Below are positions 1 through 5,790 of a stretch of DNA of 11,784 nt, piece after piece (within the stretch, counting starts at the first letter, position 1; the number at the start of each line of letters is the position of its first letter). The notes under the pieces were generated by a model. It did not search any database, had not been told where the DNA came from, and saw only the letters and a list, made by a program, of their open reading frames with translations. The stretch is from assembly GCA_023425285.1 (NCBI GenBank), contig JAFACY010000245.1, forward strand, positions 1 through 11,784, written 5' to 3'. The position numbers and the translations under genes are program-made. This DNA is from Bacillota bacterium (lineage in GTDB: Bacteria; Bacillota; Clostridia; Tissierellales; Sedimentibacteraceae).

Positions 1-17
1 CATAAGGATATTTGTAG

Positions 18-23
18 TATAAT
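18..23 (+). promoter_or_regulatory. -10 box upstream of tRNA-Arg
   Basis: A perfect TATAAT lies 19 bases before the tRNA 5' end, a usual distance for a stable-RNA promoter with a short 5' leader. The matching -35 hexamer would fall at or before base 1, so it cannot be checked. The tRNA could instead be the last member of a longer tRNA operon starting outside the window. Confidence 0.45.
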
Positions 24-42
24 TTCATAGTCAAGAAATCTT

Positions 43-115
43 GGACCATTAGCTCAGTGGATAGAGTCGCAGACTTCGAATCTGTTCGTCGGGGGTTCGA
101 ATCCCTCATGGTTCA
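43..115 (+). tRNA. tRNA-Arg (anticodon UCG)
   Basis: The sequence folds into a full 73-nt cloverleaf. The acceptor stem is GGACCAT/ATGGTTC (one G-U pair), the D stem GCTC/GAGT, the anticodon stem GCAGA/TCTGT with loop CTTCGAA, and the T arm GGGGG-TTCGAAT-CCCTC. The anticodon TCG at 76-78 reads CGA codons for arginine. The discriminator base is A at 115. The next bases are GTA, so the CCA end is not encoded and must be added by tRNA nucleotidyltransferase. Five bases make the variable loop, as in class I tRNAs. No pairing in the fold is broken, so this looks functional. Confidence 0.96.
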
Positions 116-139
116 GTAATTGTAAGGTTTGTAGCTGAT

Positions 140-165
140 AAATTGAGTTGATAAAAACTCAATTT
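140..165. repeat. perfect 10-bp inverted repeat after tRNA-Arg
   Basis: The arms AAATTGAGTT (140-149) and AACTCAATTT (156-165) are perfect complements around a 6-base loop. The repeat begins 24 bases after the tRNA, so it may help terminate or process the tRNA transcript. It lacks a real T-tract (only ATTT, then GCAAATT), so it is not a textbook intrinsic terminator. Confidence 0.5.
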
Positions 166-194
166 GCAAATTATTCACCAACTTGAAAAACAAT

Positions 195-276
195 AAAAAA
201 GAACCTACTTGTATAAATGATCTAACCCTTGTCTACTTGACAAGGGTCAGATCAACTCTTAACAGGGTTCTTTTTT
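195..276. terminator. long nested hairpin, likely bidirectional terminator
   Basis: Two nested inverted repeats are visible. The outer arms are AAAAAAGAACC (195-205) and GGTTCTTTTTT (266-276). The inner stem pairs GATCT (219-223) with AGATC (249-253) and ACCCTTGTC (225-233) with GACAAGGGT (239-247), with one A/C mismatch between the blocks and a TACTT loop. The arms are separated by an internal loop of about 12-13 bases per side. The A-run and T-run at the ends would give a U-tract on either strand. It is much longer than an ordinary terminator, so a small structured RNA or the remnant of a short palindromic repeat element is also possible. Confidence 0.55.
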
Positions 277-317
277 AATACAGTAAAACAAAATAATAGA
301 GTATTCTTTAATATTAT

Positions 318-323
318 TATAAT
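318..323 (+). promoter_or_regulatory. possible -10 box for the GlsB-like gene
   Basis: TATAAT sits 49 bases before the start codon at 372. No convincing -35 hexamer lies 16-18 bases upstream, and the area is so AT-rich that chance matches are likely. A promoter must lie between the hairpin ending at 276 and the gene if that hairpin terminates upstream transcription. Confidence 0.3.
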
Positions 324-371
324 ATATTGGGCATACTTTCAAATAAATTGTTTGTCTAGGGAGGTGGAATT

Positions 372-638
372 ATGGGATATATTGCGTGGTTGGTTTTAGG
401 AGCACTTGCAGGATGGATAGCGAGTATGTTTATGGGGAAGGACTCAGAGATGGGTGCTTTTGCAAATATTACAATTGGTATTGTTGGAGCTTTTATTGGA
501 GGATTTATATTCAATTTAATAGGAGCATCAGGTGTTACAGGTTTTAATATATGGAGTATAATAGTTGCTGTAATCGGGTCTTGCATATTATTGTATATAG
601 TAAATAGATTAAGGGGTAATGAATCCACGAAAGAATAA
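372..638 (+). CDS. GlsB/YeaQ/YmgE family small membrane protein
   Basis: This 88-residue protein is almost entirely hydrophobic. It has three likely membrane segments (about residues 3-20, 29-51 and 60-78) rich in glycine spaced for helix packing, and a short charged C-terminus (RLRGNESTKE). The opening MGYIAWLVLGALAGWIAS and the later GIVGAFIGGFI are the signature of the 'transglycosylase-associated' GlsB/YeaQ/YmgE family. The family is named from genome context; its members are small stress-linked membrane proteins of unproven biochemical role, and I infer no enzyme activity. A strong SD (AGGGAGGTGG, about 357-366) fixes the start. The gene stands alone, with a terminator 16 bases after its stop. 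Confidence 0.9.
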   Translation: MGYIAWLVLGALAGWIASMFMGKDSEMGAFANITIGIVGAFIGGFIFNLIGASGVTGFNIWSIIVAVIGSCILLYIVNRLRGNESTKE

Positions 639-654
639 TATAATTTTTGGTAGT

Positions 655-686
655 AAAAGCAACAGATTAATTTCTGCTGCTTTTTT
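655..686 (+). terminator. intrinsic terminator after the GlsB-like gene
   Basis: The arms AAAAGCA-A-CAGA (655-666) and TCTG-C-TGCTTTT (673-684) form a hairpin with a single A/C mismatch and a TTAATT loop, ending in a run of six T (681-686). Its position just after the stop at 638 fits termination of that gene. Confidence 0.8.
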
Positions 687-831
687 AATGTAATAAATAA
701 ACCTTATGTGTAATATTTTATCAATTATTGTAGGTGGGGAATGTTTTCCTGTGCATAATGTTGTAACAAAGTTCTTTTTAAAGACGTAGCAGCAAGTAAT
801 CCAATATTTAGTCGCTGCTATAATAGCAGGA

Positions 832-864
832 GCATATTTCAGCCAGGGGAAAATATGCCTTTTT
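832..864 (+). terminator. terminator-like hairpin with no adjacent gene
   Basis: GCATATTT (832-839) pairs with AAATATGC (851-858) around an 11-base loop, followed by CTTTTTC. On the plus strand this is a plausible, fairly weak intrinsic terminator. The gene it would serve is unclear, because the GlsB-like gene is already closed at 655-686. Confidence 0.5.
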
Positions 865-879
865 CTATATATGAAAGTC

Positions 880-888
880 TGATATAAT
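880..888 (+). promoter_or_regulatory. extended -10 promoter for the SanA-like gene
   Basis: TGATATAAT matches the extended -10 consensus TGnTATAAT exactly. The -35 position (about 860-865) is T-rich and poor, as is common for extended -10 promoters. Transcription would start near 895, giving a leader of about 114 bases before the ATG at 1009. Confidence 0.55.
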
Positions 889-1008
889 AGATATAGAATT
901 TAATATAAACATTATAAATAAGCAGAAATTTGAGTACATTTTTTAAACTAAGGACTATATCTTCCATCAGACGGATATGACACATGCAGGTGCTCTGCAG
1001 GGGTAATT

Positions 1009-1611
1009 ATGAGGCAACGAAGAAAAAATATAAAAAAGGTATTGACCTGTTTACTGATTATATTTATTGTATGCACACTCTATGCAGCTTTTGATATATA
1101 CAGTTACGGTAATATAAACGAGCTTAATAATGCTGATGCCGCTGTAATTTTAGGTGCTGCGGTGTGGGGTGATAAGCCGTCACCTGTTTTTGAAGAGAGA
1201 ATTAAGCACGGGATATGGTTGTATAAGAGCGGACATGTGGACAATCTGATTTTTACAGGCGGAATGGGTGAAGGTAATGAGCTTTCCGAAGCAATTGTTG
1301 CTAAAAATTATGCCGTTGTAAATTCAGTGCCGGAGAAAGATATATTTATTGAGGAAAGGTCAACTATTACAGAAGAAAATATACAATATGCTGCGGAAAT
1401 AGTAAAAGAAAATGGATTTAAGGATGTAATCATTGTGAGCGATCCATTGCATATGAAAAGAGCGATGATGATGGCTGAGGATTATGGATTGGTGGCGTAT
1501 TCTTCGCCTACGCCATCAACAAGATATGTAACATTTAAAAGCAGGATGACATTTTTGGCGAGAGAGGTGTTTTTTTATATAGGGTATCAGGTATATGGAT
1601 TATTTGAATAA
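1009..1611 (+). CDS. SanA/YdcF-like DUF218 domain membrane protein
   Basis: This 200-residue protein has a basic N-terminus (MRQRRKNIKK), one membrane segment (about 11-29), then a DUF218 domain from about residue 43 to the end. Family hallmarks are the ADAAVILGA strand (about 42-50), the ER pair with GIWLYKSG (63-75), IFTGGMGEGNELSEA (81-95), the RSTITEEN block (117-124) and VSDPLHMKRA (143-152). The domain should lie outside the membrane. E. coli SanA is needed for the barrier against vancomycin at high temperature, and related proteins are linked to cell-wall or lipid-carrier metabolism; the reaction is unknown, so the role here is inferred as envelope-related only. The SD AGGGG (999-1003) supports this start. 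The gene appears monocistronic, and no GC-rich terminator follows it. Confidence 0.87.
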   Translation: MRQRRKNIKKVLTCLLIIFIVCTLYAAFDIYSYGNINELNNADAAVILGAAVWGDKPSPVFEERIKHGIWLYKSGHVDNLIFTGGMGEGNELSEAIVAKNYAVVNSVPEKDIFIEERSTITEENIQYAAEIVKENGFKDVIIVSDPLHMKRAMMMAEDYGLVAYSSPTPSTRYVTFKSRMTFLAREVFFYIGYQVYGLFE

Positions 1612-1657
1612 TGATAGAATATACAAAAATATTTTTAAAAATTTTTTAAAATATATA

Positions 1658-1687
1658 TTGACAAGCTTATGAGGTCGATGCTATACT
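1658..1687 (+). promoter_or_regulatory. promoter of the T-box operon
   Basis: A perfect -35 TTGACA (1658-1663) is followed after 18 bases by TATACT (1682-1687). The upstream stretch 1621-1657 consists of A- and T-runs that could act as an UP element. Transcription would start near 1694, just before the T-box leader. This is the best promoter match in the window. Confidence 0.8.
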
Positions 1688-1693
1688 TCTAAA

Positions 1694-2008
1694 AAATACA
1701 CAATTGAATGAGCAATATAAACGCTGTGATAAGGAGCAGTAAGCACAGAAGCGACTACAGAGAGTTGTTGGTAGGTGTGAAACAACGTCAATGAAATGCT
1801 GAACTAGCCTTTGAGCGGATCTTCCGAAAATTGTAAAAATATATCAGTAGGAAGGTACGGGTAAGCCAACCGTTAAAAAAAGGCAGGATATCGAGTTATC
1901 TGTATCCAGAGGTGCATTTCGTTATGAAATGAATAAGAGTGGTACCGCGAAAGATCATATATCTTCCGTCTCTTAGGGTTAATTTCCCTGAGAGAGGAAG
2001 ATTTTTTT
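1694..2008 (+). promoter_or_regulatory. T-box leader (tRNA-sensing riboswitch), specifier probably CUA (Leu)
   Basis: All main T-box parts are visible. Stem I closes with CGCT (1722-1725)/AGCG (1814-1817), with kink-turn-like GTGAT and TTGAG flanks. The lower helix AAGG (1731-1734)/CCTT (1808-1811) leads to the specifier loop, whose loop-E strands are AGTA (1738-1741) and GAA (1801-1803). The next helix is AGCA (1742-1745)/TGCT (1797-1800). The AG-bulge region is at 1758-1764 and the GGTAGGTGTGAAAC distal loop at 1770-1783. The bases after GAA are CTA then G, so the specifier is most simply CUA for leucine. A CATTTC/GAAATG hairpin (1915-1931) precedes the T-box AGAGTGGTACCGCG (1936-1949). TGGT would pair with the ACCA end of an uncharged tRNA with A73, which fits tRNA-Leu. 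The antiterminator pairs AAGAG (1935-1939) with CTCTT (1970-1974) and excludes the terminator. Known behaviour of the class: uncharged tRNA turns the operon on. Confidence 0.93.
1961..2008 (+). terminator. T-box-controlled intrinsic terminator
   Basis: ATCTTCC (1961-1967) pairs with GGAAGAT (1996-2002), TCTCT (1969-1973) with AGAGA (1991-1995), and AGGG (1975-1978) with CCCT (1986-1989). Only G1968 bulges and T1974/G1990 wobbles. Seven T follow (2002-2008). The 5' arm overlaps the 3' strand of the antiterminator (1970-1974), so the two folds are mutually exclusive, as in other T-box leaders. Confidence 0.93.
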
Positions 2009-2050
2009 ATGCCTTCTCTCATGAGGAAATATGGTGTATTAAAAAAATAA
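2009..2050 (+). CDS. possible 13-codon leader ORF after the T-box terminator
   Basis: ATG at 2009 opens a frame encoding MPSLMRKYGVLKK and stopping at TAA 2048-2050. The purine-rich 3' arm of the terminator (GAGAGAGGAAG, 1990-2000) sits 8 bases upstream and could serve as its SD, but only in read-through transcripts where the terminator is not formed. The ORF covers the left arm of the hairpin that masks the transporter's SD and stops 3 bases before the right arm. It contains two Leu codons (CTC, TTA). So short an ORF can occur by chance, and nothing yet shows that it is translated. Confidence 0.3.
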   Translation: MPSLMRKYGVLKK

Positions 2051-2061
2051 AATCATGAGAG
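2016..2061 (+). promoter_or_regulatory. hairpin masking the transporter's ribosome binding site
   Basis: CTCTCATGA (2016-2024) is a perfect complement of TCATGAGAG (2053-2061), with an AT-rich 28-base loop. The right arm contains most of the SD GAGAGG (2057-2062) of the gene starting at 2071. When the stem is formed, translation should be reduced. This pairing lies entirely downstream of the T-box terminator, so it is not part of the standard T-box fold. Confidence 0.5.
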
Positions 2062-2070
2062 GTATTAAAA

Positions 2071-3258
2071 ATGGAGAAGCAACAGAAACAATCAACACAG
2101 ACAATGAATTTTGCGGGAGTATTTGCGGTGGCATGTGTGCTGTTCGGTTCACATGCAGGCGGTGGCTTTGCAACAGGAAATCAGGCAACTCAGTACTATG
2201 TGCAGTATGGATGGACTGCACCGTTTATGGCAATTATTGCTATGGCACTTTTAACATTGACTATTCGCGAATGTATGATTATGTACAATTCGAGAGGGCT
2301 TACAAGCTATAAGGAACTTTTTCAAAATTTGTATCACCCGTTTGATAAATTTTCGGTATTATTTGATATTTATTTTTATATTATGGTTTTGTGTGCAGTA
2401 GGTGCTGTAATAGCCGGAGCTGCTTCACTGCTGAATAAAACATATAGCATACCTTATGTTTACGCTGTTTTATCGGTTGGTGCAATACTTTTGACAATGA
2501 CAATATTCGGAGCATCATTGGTTTCAAAAGCATCAACGGTTATGTCGGTAGGAATTCTGGTAACATGCGGAATTATCTTCATATTGGGAATTGGTGCAAA
2601 GATGCCTGAAATATCAACAATCTTTGCAGTAAAGCCAAGCGGAGCGAATATAGGAACAGGAATTTTCAAGGCATTTACTTATGCAGGATTTCAGTCTGTT
2701 GTAATTCCAACCATGATTTCATGTGGTAAATCACTGAAAAATACTAAGGAAATTTCCCGATCAATGTTGATTTCCTTCGCGATAAATTCTTTTGCATTAG
2801 TTTTATCTGTGGTAATGCTGCTGGCATGGTATGCCGACTTTACACAGGCAGGAGAAACAACATTACCTACATTGTTTATAGCAGGACAGTTAAATAAGGC
2901 ATATATATTCTGGGCATACAATATTTGCTTGTTCCTTTGCTTTATTTCCACAGGAGTTACAACTATTTATGGTTTTGTTACAAAATTCGAAAAAGCAAAA
3001 GCATTGTCTAAAATAGACAGCGTTGTAATCAGAAGAATAATCGTATCTGCTTTCATAATGTTCTTATCAATGGGAATATCAATGGTTGGTCTGGACAAAA
3101 TCATTAAATACGGCTACGGATACATGGGTTACTTAGGAATCGCAATAATCATAATTCCGTTCCTGACTGTGGGAGCATATAAGAACCGCAAGTTTATGAA
3201 GGAACAAAACGGCAGCACTGACATAAAATCCTCATTTACAGAAAGAACAGAATATTAA
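2071..3258 (+). CDS. YkvI-like APC-superfamily membrane transporter
   Basis: This 395-residue protein has roughly ten to eleven membrane helices and a charged C-terminal tail (about 371-395). The first helix region, FAGVFAVACVLFGSHAGGGFATG (about 14-36), carries the broken, glycine-rich start (GGGFATG) seen in YkvI-type (COG3949) and other APC-fold transporters, where glycines at the helix-1 break line the substrate site. The substrate is not known for this family. Its T-box leader, probably leucine-specific, suggests an amino acid or a related compound, and I infer uptake. The start at 2071 is chosen for the SD GAGAGG (2057-2062). An ATG at 2055 is in another frame and has no SD. The dehydrogenase gene follows 29 bases later with no terminator between, so the two form an operon. 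Confidence 0.85.
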   Translation: MEKQQKQSTQTMNFAGVFAVACVLFGSHAGGGFATGNQATQYYVQYGWTAPFMAIIAMALLTLTIRECMIMYNSRGLTSYKELFQNLYHPFDKFSVLFDIYFYIMVLCAVGAVIAGAASLLNKTYSIPYVYAVLSVGAILLTMTIFGASLVSKASTVMSVGILVTCGIIFILGIGAKMPEISTIFAVKPSGANIGTGIFKAFTYAGFQSVVIPTMISCGKSLKNTKEISRSMLISFAINSFALVLSVVMLLAWYADFTQAGETTLPTLFIAGQLNKAYIFWAYNICLFLCFISTGVTTIYGFVTKFEKAKALSKIDSVVIRRIIVSAFIMFLSMGISMVGLDKIIKYGYGYMGYLGIAIIIIPFLTVGAYKNRKFMKEQNGSTDIKSSFTERTEY

Positions 3259-3287
3259 TAAGAAACAAATACTAAAAGGAGATCAAT

Positions 3288-4358
3288 ATGAAAACACAAT
3301 TTTGTCCCGGTTATACCATAGGCAGTGATGCCTATGAGGATATAGTTAAAATTTGCGGCATATATGGAAAAAAGGCGGCTGTAATAGGCGGCGAACGCGC
3401 TATGAAGGCTGCGGAGGAAAAAATTAAGAATGCGGTTGAAGGAAGTAAAATTCAGATTACAGGATTTTTCCCCTTTGGTAAAGAGGCATCTATAGAAAAT
3501 ATAGAACGCTTAAAAGCAATTCCGGAAGTACAGGAAGCAGATATGATATTTGCAGTGGGAGGAGGAAAGGCGATTGATACGGGAAAGGTATTGGCGCAAA
3601 CAACAGACAGAGTGTTCTTTGCATTCCCTACAATTGCTTCCACCTGTGCGTCCTGTACTAGTCTGGGTATCATATACCATCCGGACGGTTCATTGAGAGA
3701 ATATTCATTTTCAAATGTAACGCCTGTACACATCTTCATAGACAGCGAAATAATCGCAAATGCACCGGATAAATATTTCTGGGCGGGAATAGGCGATTCC
3801 ATGGCAAAATATTTTGAAAGCTCTGTTTCAAGCCGAGGGGATGAACTCAATCATTCCCAGGGCATGGGGGTTAACATTGCGGCAATGTGCAACGGACCGT
3901 TTGTGAAGCATGGAGTTAAAGCACTCGAGGACTGCAAAAATAACAGGGTATCGGACGAACTGGAAGAGATAATTTTAGGGATTATAATTTCAACAGGATA
4001 CGTTTCAAACATGGTCAACATAGATTTGAATACCGGACTTGCACATGCCGTATATAACGGGTTCACCGTTATCCCGCAAATAGAAAAGCACGGACATCTA
4101 CACGGAGAAATAGTATCCTACGGAATATTGGTGCTTCTTGCAGCAGATAAGCAAAAAGAGGAGCTTGATAGAATTTATAAATTCAATAAGGAAATGGGAT
4201 TCCCCACAATGCTTTCTGAGCTGCATTGTTCAATGGACGACGTAGACAAGGTAATTGAAAAGGCTCTGAAGGGAATTGATGTAAGACATTATCCGTATAC
4301 GGTGACTCCGGAAATGATAAAGGATGCCATCATGTTTATAGAGGATTTTTCGTCATAA
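3288..4358 (+). CDS. iron/zinc-dependent glycerol dehydrogenase-family oxidoreductase (GldA/HcxA-like)
   Basis: The length, 356 residues, is close to the usual 360-370 of the family. Visible parts are the nucleotide-binding domain with AVGGGKAIDTGK (89-100), the FPTIASTCASCTS segment (113-125), and a helical C-terminal metal domain. Metal ligands by pattern are D170 (GIGD), H253 (GLAH) and H272 (LHGE); their spacing matches the Asp-His-His set of bacterial glycerol dehydrogenases. The enzyme should use NAD(P)H to interconvert a carbonyl and an alcohol in the cytoplasm. The substrate cannot be read from sequence. The subgroup includes E. coli HcxA (YbdH), which reduces 2-oxo acids, and that fits an operon under amino-acid T-box control better than glycerol use does. 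This is inference. SD AAAAGGAG (3273-3280). No clear terminator follows. Confidence 0.85.
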   Translation: MKTQFCPGYTIGSDAYEDIVKICGIYGKKAAVIGGERAMKAAEEKIKNAVEGSKIQITGFFPFGKEASIENIERLKAIPEVQEADMIFAVGGGKAIDTGKVLAQTTDRVFFAFPTIASTCASCTSLGIIYHPDGSLREYSFSNVTPVHIFIDSEIIANAPDKYFWAGIGDSMAKYFESSVSSRGDELNHSQGMGVNIAAMCNGPFVKHGVKALEDCKNNRVSDELEEIILGIIISTGYVSNMVNIDLNTGLAHAVYNGFTVIPQIEKHGHLHGEIVSYGILVLLAADKQKEELDRIYKFNKEMGFPTMLSELHCSMDDVDKVIEKALKGIDVRHYPYTVTPEMIKDAIMFIEDFSS

Positions 4359-4400
4359 ATACTAAATCATCAAAAATTTATTTTTATTTATACTCATATG

Positions 4401-4409
4401 TGTTATAAT
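4401..4409 (+). promoter_or_regulatory. extended -10 promoter for the Ctp protease gene
   Basis: TGTTATAAT matches TGnTATAAT. The -35 position (4381-4386, TTTTTA) is weak. The start site would be near 4416, leaving a leader of about 100 bases. As no terminator is seen after the dehydrogenase, read-through from the T-box operon may add to expression. Confidence 0.5.
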
Positions 4410-4445
4410 ATCAAAGTTAGGGTTGTATTAATTTGTGTAGGATAA

Positions 4446-4457
4446 AATTGTACAATT
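4446..4457. repeat. 12-base perfect palindrome in the ctp leader
   Basis: AATTGTACAATT is perfectly self-complementary and lies about 30 bases downstream of the predicted transcription start of the protease gene. It could be an operator for a dimeric repressor. In sequence this AT-rich a 12-base palindrome may also be chance. Confidence 0.3.
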
Positions 4458-4518
4458 AGACATATAAATAAATATAAGCGTTTAATTTTGGCTTAACTTT
4501 AATATTAGGAGTGAGTAT

Positions 4519-5748
4519 ATGGTATCTAAGAGAAAATATATCCTTACGATTATCGTTGTTGTCTTTGTAACTGCTTTTTTGACTCTTACCCTTGGCAATG
4601 TGTTCATGGTGGAGATGGGTAATAAGGTAGTCATATCCCAGGAAGCATATACAAAGATGAAAAATACGTATGAAAAGTATTCTAAGCAGGAAAGTATAAT
4701 GGAGCTGGCAAAAAGAGAGTTCCTGTATGAAGCTGATGAGGAAAAAATGCTCGAAGGAGCTTTAGAAGGAACGCTGAAGGCTTTAGGAGATCCTTATACT
4801 CAGTTTATGAATAAAGAAGAGTTTAGTGCACTTATGCAGGATACAGAAGGGTCATATGAGGGAATAGGTGTTTATATAACCGAAAGTGATGATAACAGAA
4901 TTATGGTTGTATCTCCCATAGAGGATACCCCGGCGGATAAGGCAGGGCTTAAAACGGGTGATAAAATTATAAAAATTAATGGTACCGAATATACCGCAAG
5001 CCAGATAAAGCAGGCAGTAAATGTTATGAAGGGCATGCCGGGTACAAGTGTAACCCTTACTGTGCAAAGAGAAAATGCGGACGGAAGCAAGGATGTTTCT
5101 GATTTGGTAATCAACAGGGAAAAAATCAGGATTAAGACCATAAAATCCTCAATGCTTGATGATGATATAGGATATATAAGGATTACAACCTTTGACATGC
5201 AGACTGCCAAGGACTTTGAAGCAGCATATACAGATCTGAAAAGCAAGGGAATGAAGGGTCTGGTTGTTGATTTAAGATATAATCCGGGTGGCATTATAGA
5301 TGCCACGGTTGATATTTCCGATATGTTCATGGGTGAAGGTATAATTACGTATACCAAGACCAAGGCGGGAGATATAAAGCATTTCAAATCAGATTCCAAA
5401 GCGGAGAACATACCGATAGTTTTATTAATAAATGACGGAAGCGCAAGCGCTTCTGAAATAATGGCCGGAGCAATGAAGGATACCGGAAGGGCAACATTGA
5501 TCGGAACCAAGACCTTCGGAAAAGGAATAGTTCAGAGTGTTCAGCAATTCGGAAATCAGGGTGAGGGTGTTAAGATGACGGTGTCTGAATATTTTACACC
5601 AAACGGCGTCAACATCCATGGTATCGGAATAGAGCCTGACATTGAAATAGAATTACCCGAAGATGCAGAGGGCTACGGATATGAATTCTATAATACAGAC
5701 AATCAGCTTCAAAAAGCTGTTGAAGTATTAAAACAAAAAGTTGAATAA
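4519..5748 (+). CDS. S41 family C-terminal processing protease (CtpA/CtpB-like)
   Basis: The protein has 409 residues. A basic start (MVSKRKY) and one membrane anchor (about 8-29) place the rest outside the cell. A helical stretch follows (about 40-110), then a PDZ domain (about 112-200, with GSYEGIGVYI and KAGLKTGDKI) and the S41 protease domain (about 205-380). Catalytic residues by motif are S310 in GSASASE, K335 in FGKG and Q339, with the same 25- and 4-residue spacing as the Ser-Lys-Gln set of B. subtilis CtpB. Such proteases cut C-termini of envelope or signalling proteins, with the PDZ domain gating access. There is no C-terminal peptidoglycan-binding domain as in CtpB; the protein ends soon after the protease fold. 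SD TAGGAGTGAG (about 4506-4515). Single gene with its own terminator. Confidence 0.95.
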   Translation: MVSKRKYILTIIVVVFVTAFLTLTLGNVFMVEMGNKVVISQEAYTKMKNTYEKYSKQESIMELAKREFLYEADEEKMLEGALEGTLKALGDPYTQFMNKEEFSALMQDTEGSYEGIGVYITESDDNRIMVVSPIEDTPADKAGLKTGDKIIKINGTEYTASQIKQAVNVMKGMPGTSVTLTVQRENADGSKDVSDLVINREKIRIKTIKSSMLDDDIGYIRITTFDMQTAKDFEAAYTDLKSKGMKGLVVDLRYNPGGIIDATVDISDMFMGEGIITYTKTKAGDIKHFKSDSKAENIPIVLLINDGSASASEIMAGAMKDTGRATLIGTKTFGKGIVQSVQQFGNQGEGVKMTVSEYFTPNGVNIHGIGIEPDIEIELPEDAEGYGYEFYNTDNQLQKAVEVLKQKVE

Positions 5749-5755
5749 AAAAATT

Positions 5756-5786
5756 AAACAGCGAGTTATATATACTCGCTGTTTTA
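5756..5786. terminator. bidirectional terminator between convergent genes
   Basis: AAACAGCGAGT (5756-5766) pairs perfectly with ACTCGCTGTTT (5774-5784) around a 7-base AT loop. A TTTT run follows on the plus strand, and the reverse complement likewise ends in T-rich sequence. It serves the protease gene on the plus strand and the DUF2500/transglutaminase unit on the minus strand. Confidence 0.88.
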
Positions 5787-5790
5787 ATGT

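Larger units (their letters stand above)
687..1008 (+). other. 322-base gene-free stretch with a terminator hairpin and a promoter
   Basis: No reading frame here has a plausible start, SD and composition. Contents: an inverted repeat TAGCAGC (787-793) / GCTGCTA (814-820); a terminator hairpin at 832-864; an extended -10 promoter at 880-888; then a leader of about 114 bases before the SanA-like gene. The leader contains TGCAG (985-989) / CTGCA (995-999), whose 3' arm touches the SD (AGGGG, 999-1003). A terminator this far from the previous gene, which already has its own, hints at a short transcript in 690-864, but I recognise no RNA family. Confidence 0.45.

Noticed and set aside
43..165. tRNA-Arg 3' end as a phage or island attachment site
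   Set aside because: There is no integrase nearby, no repeated copy of the tRNA 3' end, and ordinary chromosomal genes follow.
356..628. 90-residue minus-strand frame over the GlsB-like gene
   Set aside because: It is the complement of a well-supported membrane protein gene; the proline- and isoleucine-rich product is typical of such shadows.
1621..1657. A/T-run inverted repeat as terminator of the SanA-like gene
   Set aside because: The pairing is only A-T with no GC core, so it would be unstable. It is better explained as an UP-type element before the TTGACA promoter.
2055..2312. 85-residue plus-strand frame starting 16 bases before the transporter start
   Set aside because: It overlaps the transporter in another frame, has no SD, and the sequence is Cys-rich and unlike any domain. 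The transporter frame has the SD and membrane pattern.
3452..3850. 132-residue open frame antisense to the dehydrogenase gene
   Set aside because: It is a shadow of the sense frame, with no SD and no recognisable domain.
4872..5510. 212-residue open frame antisense to the Ctp protease gene
   Set aside because: It lies wholly inside a gene with intact catalytic motifs, lacks an SD, and its composition is what the complement of that coding frame gives.
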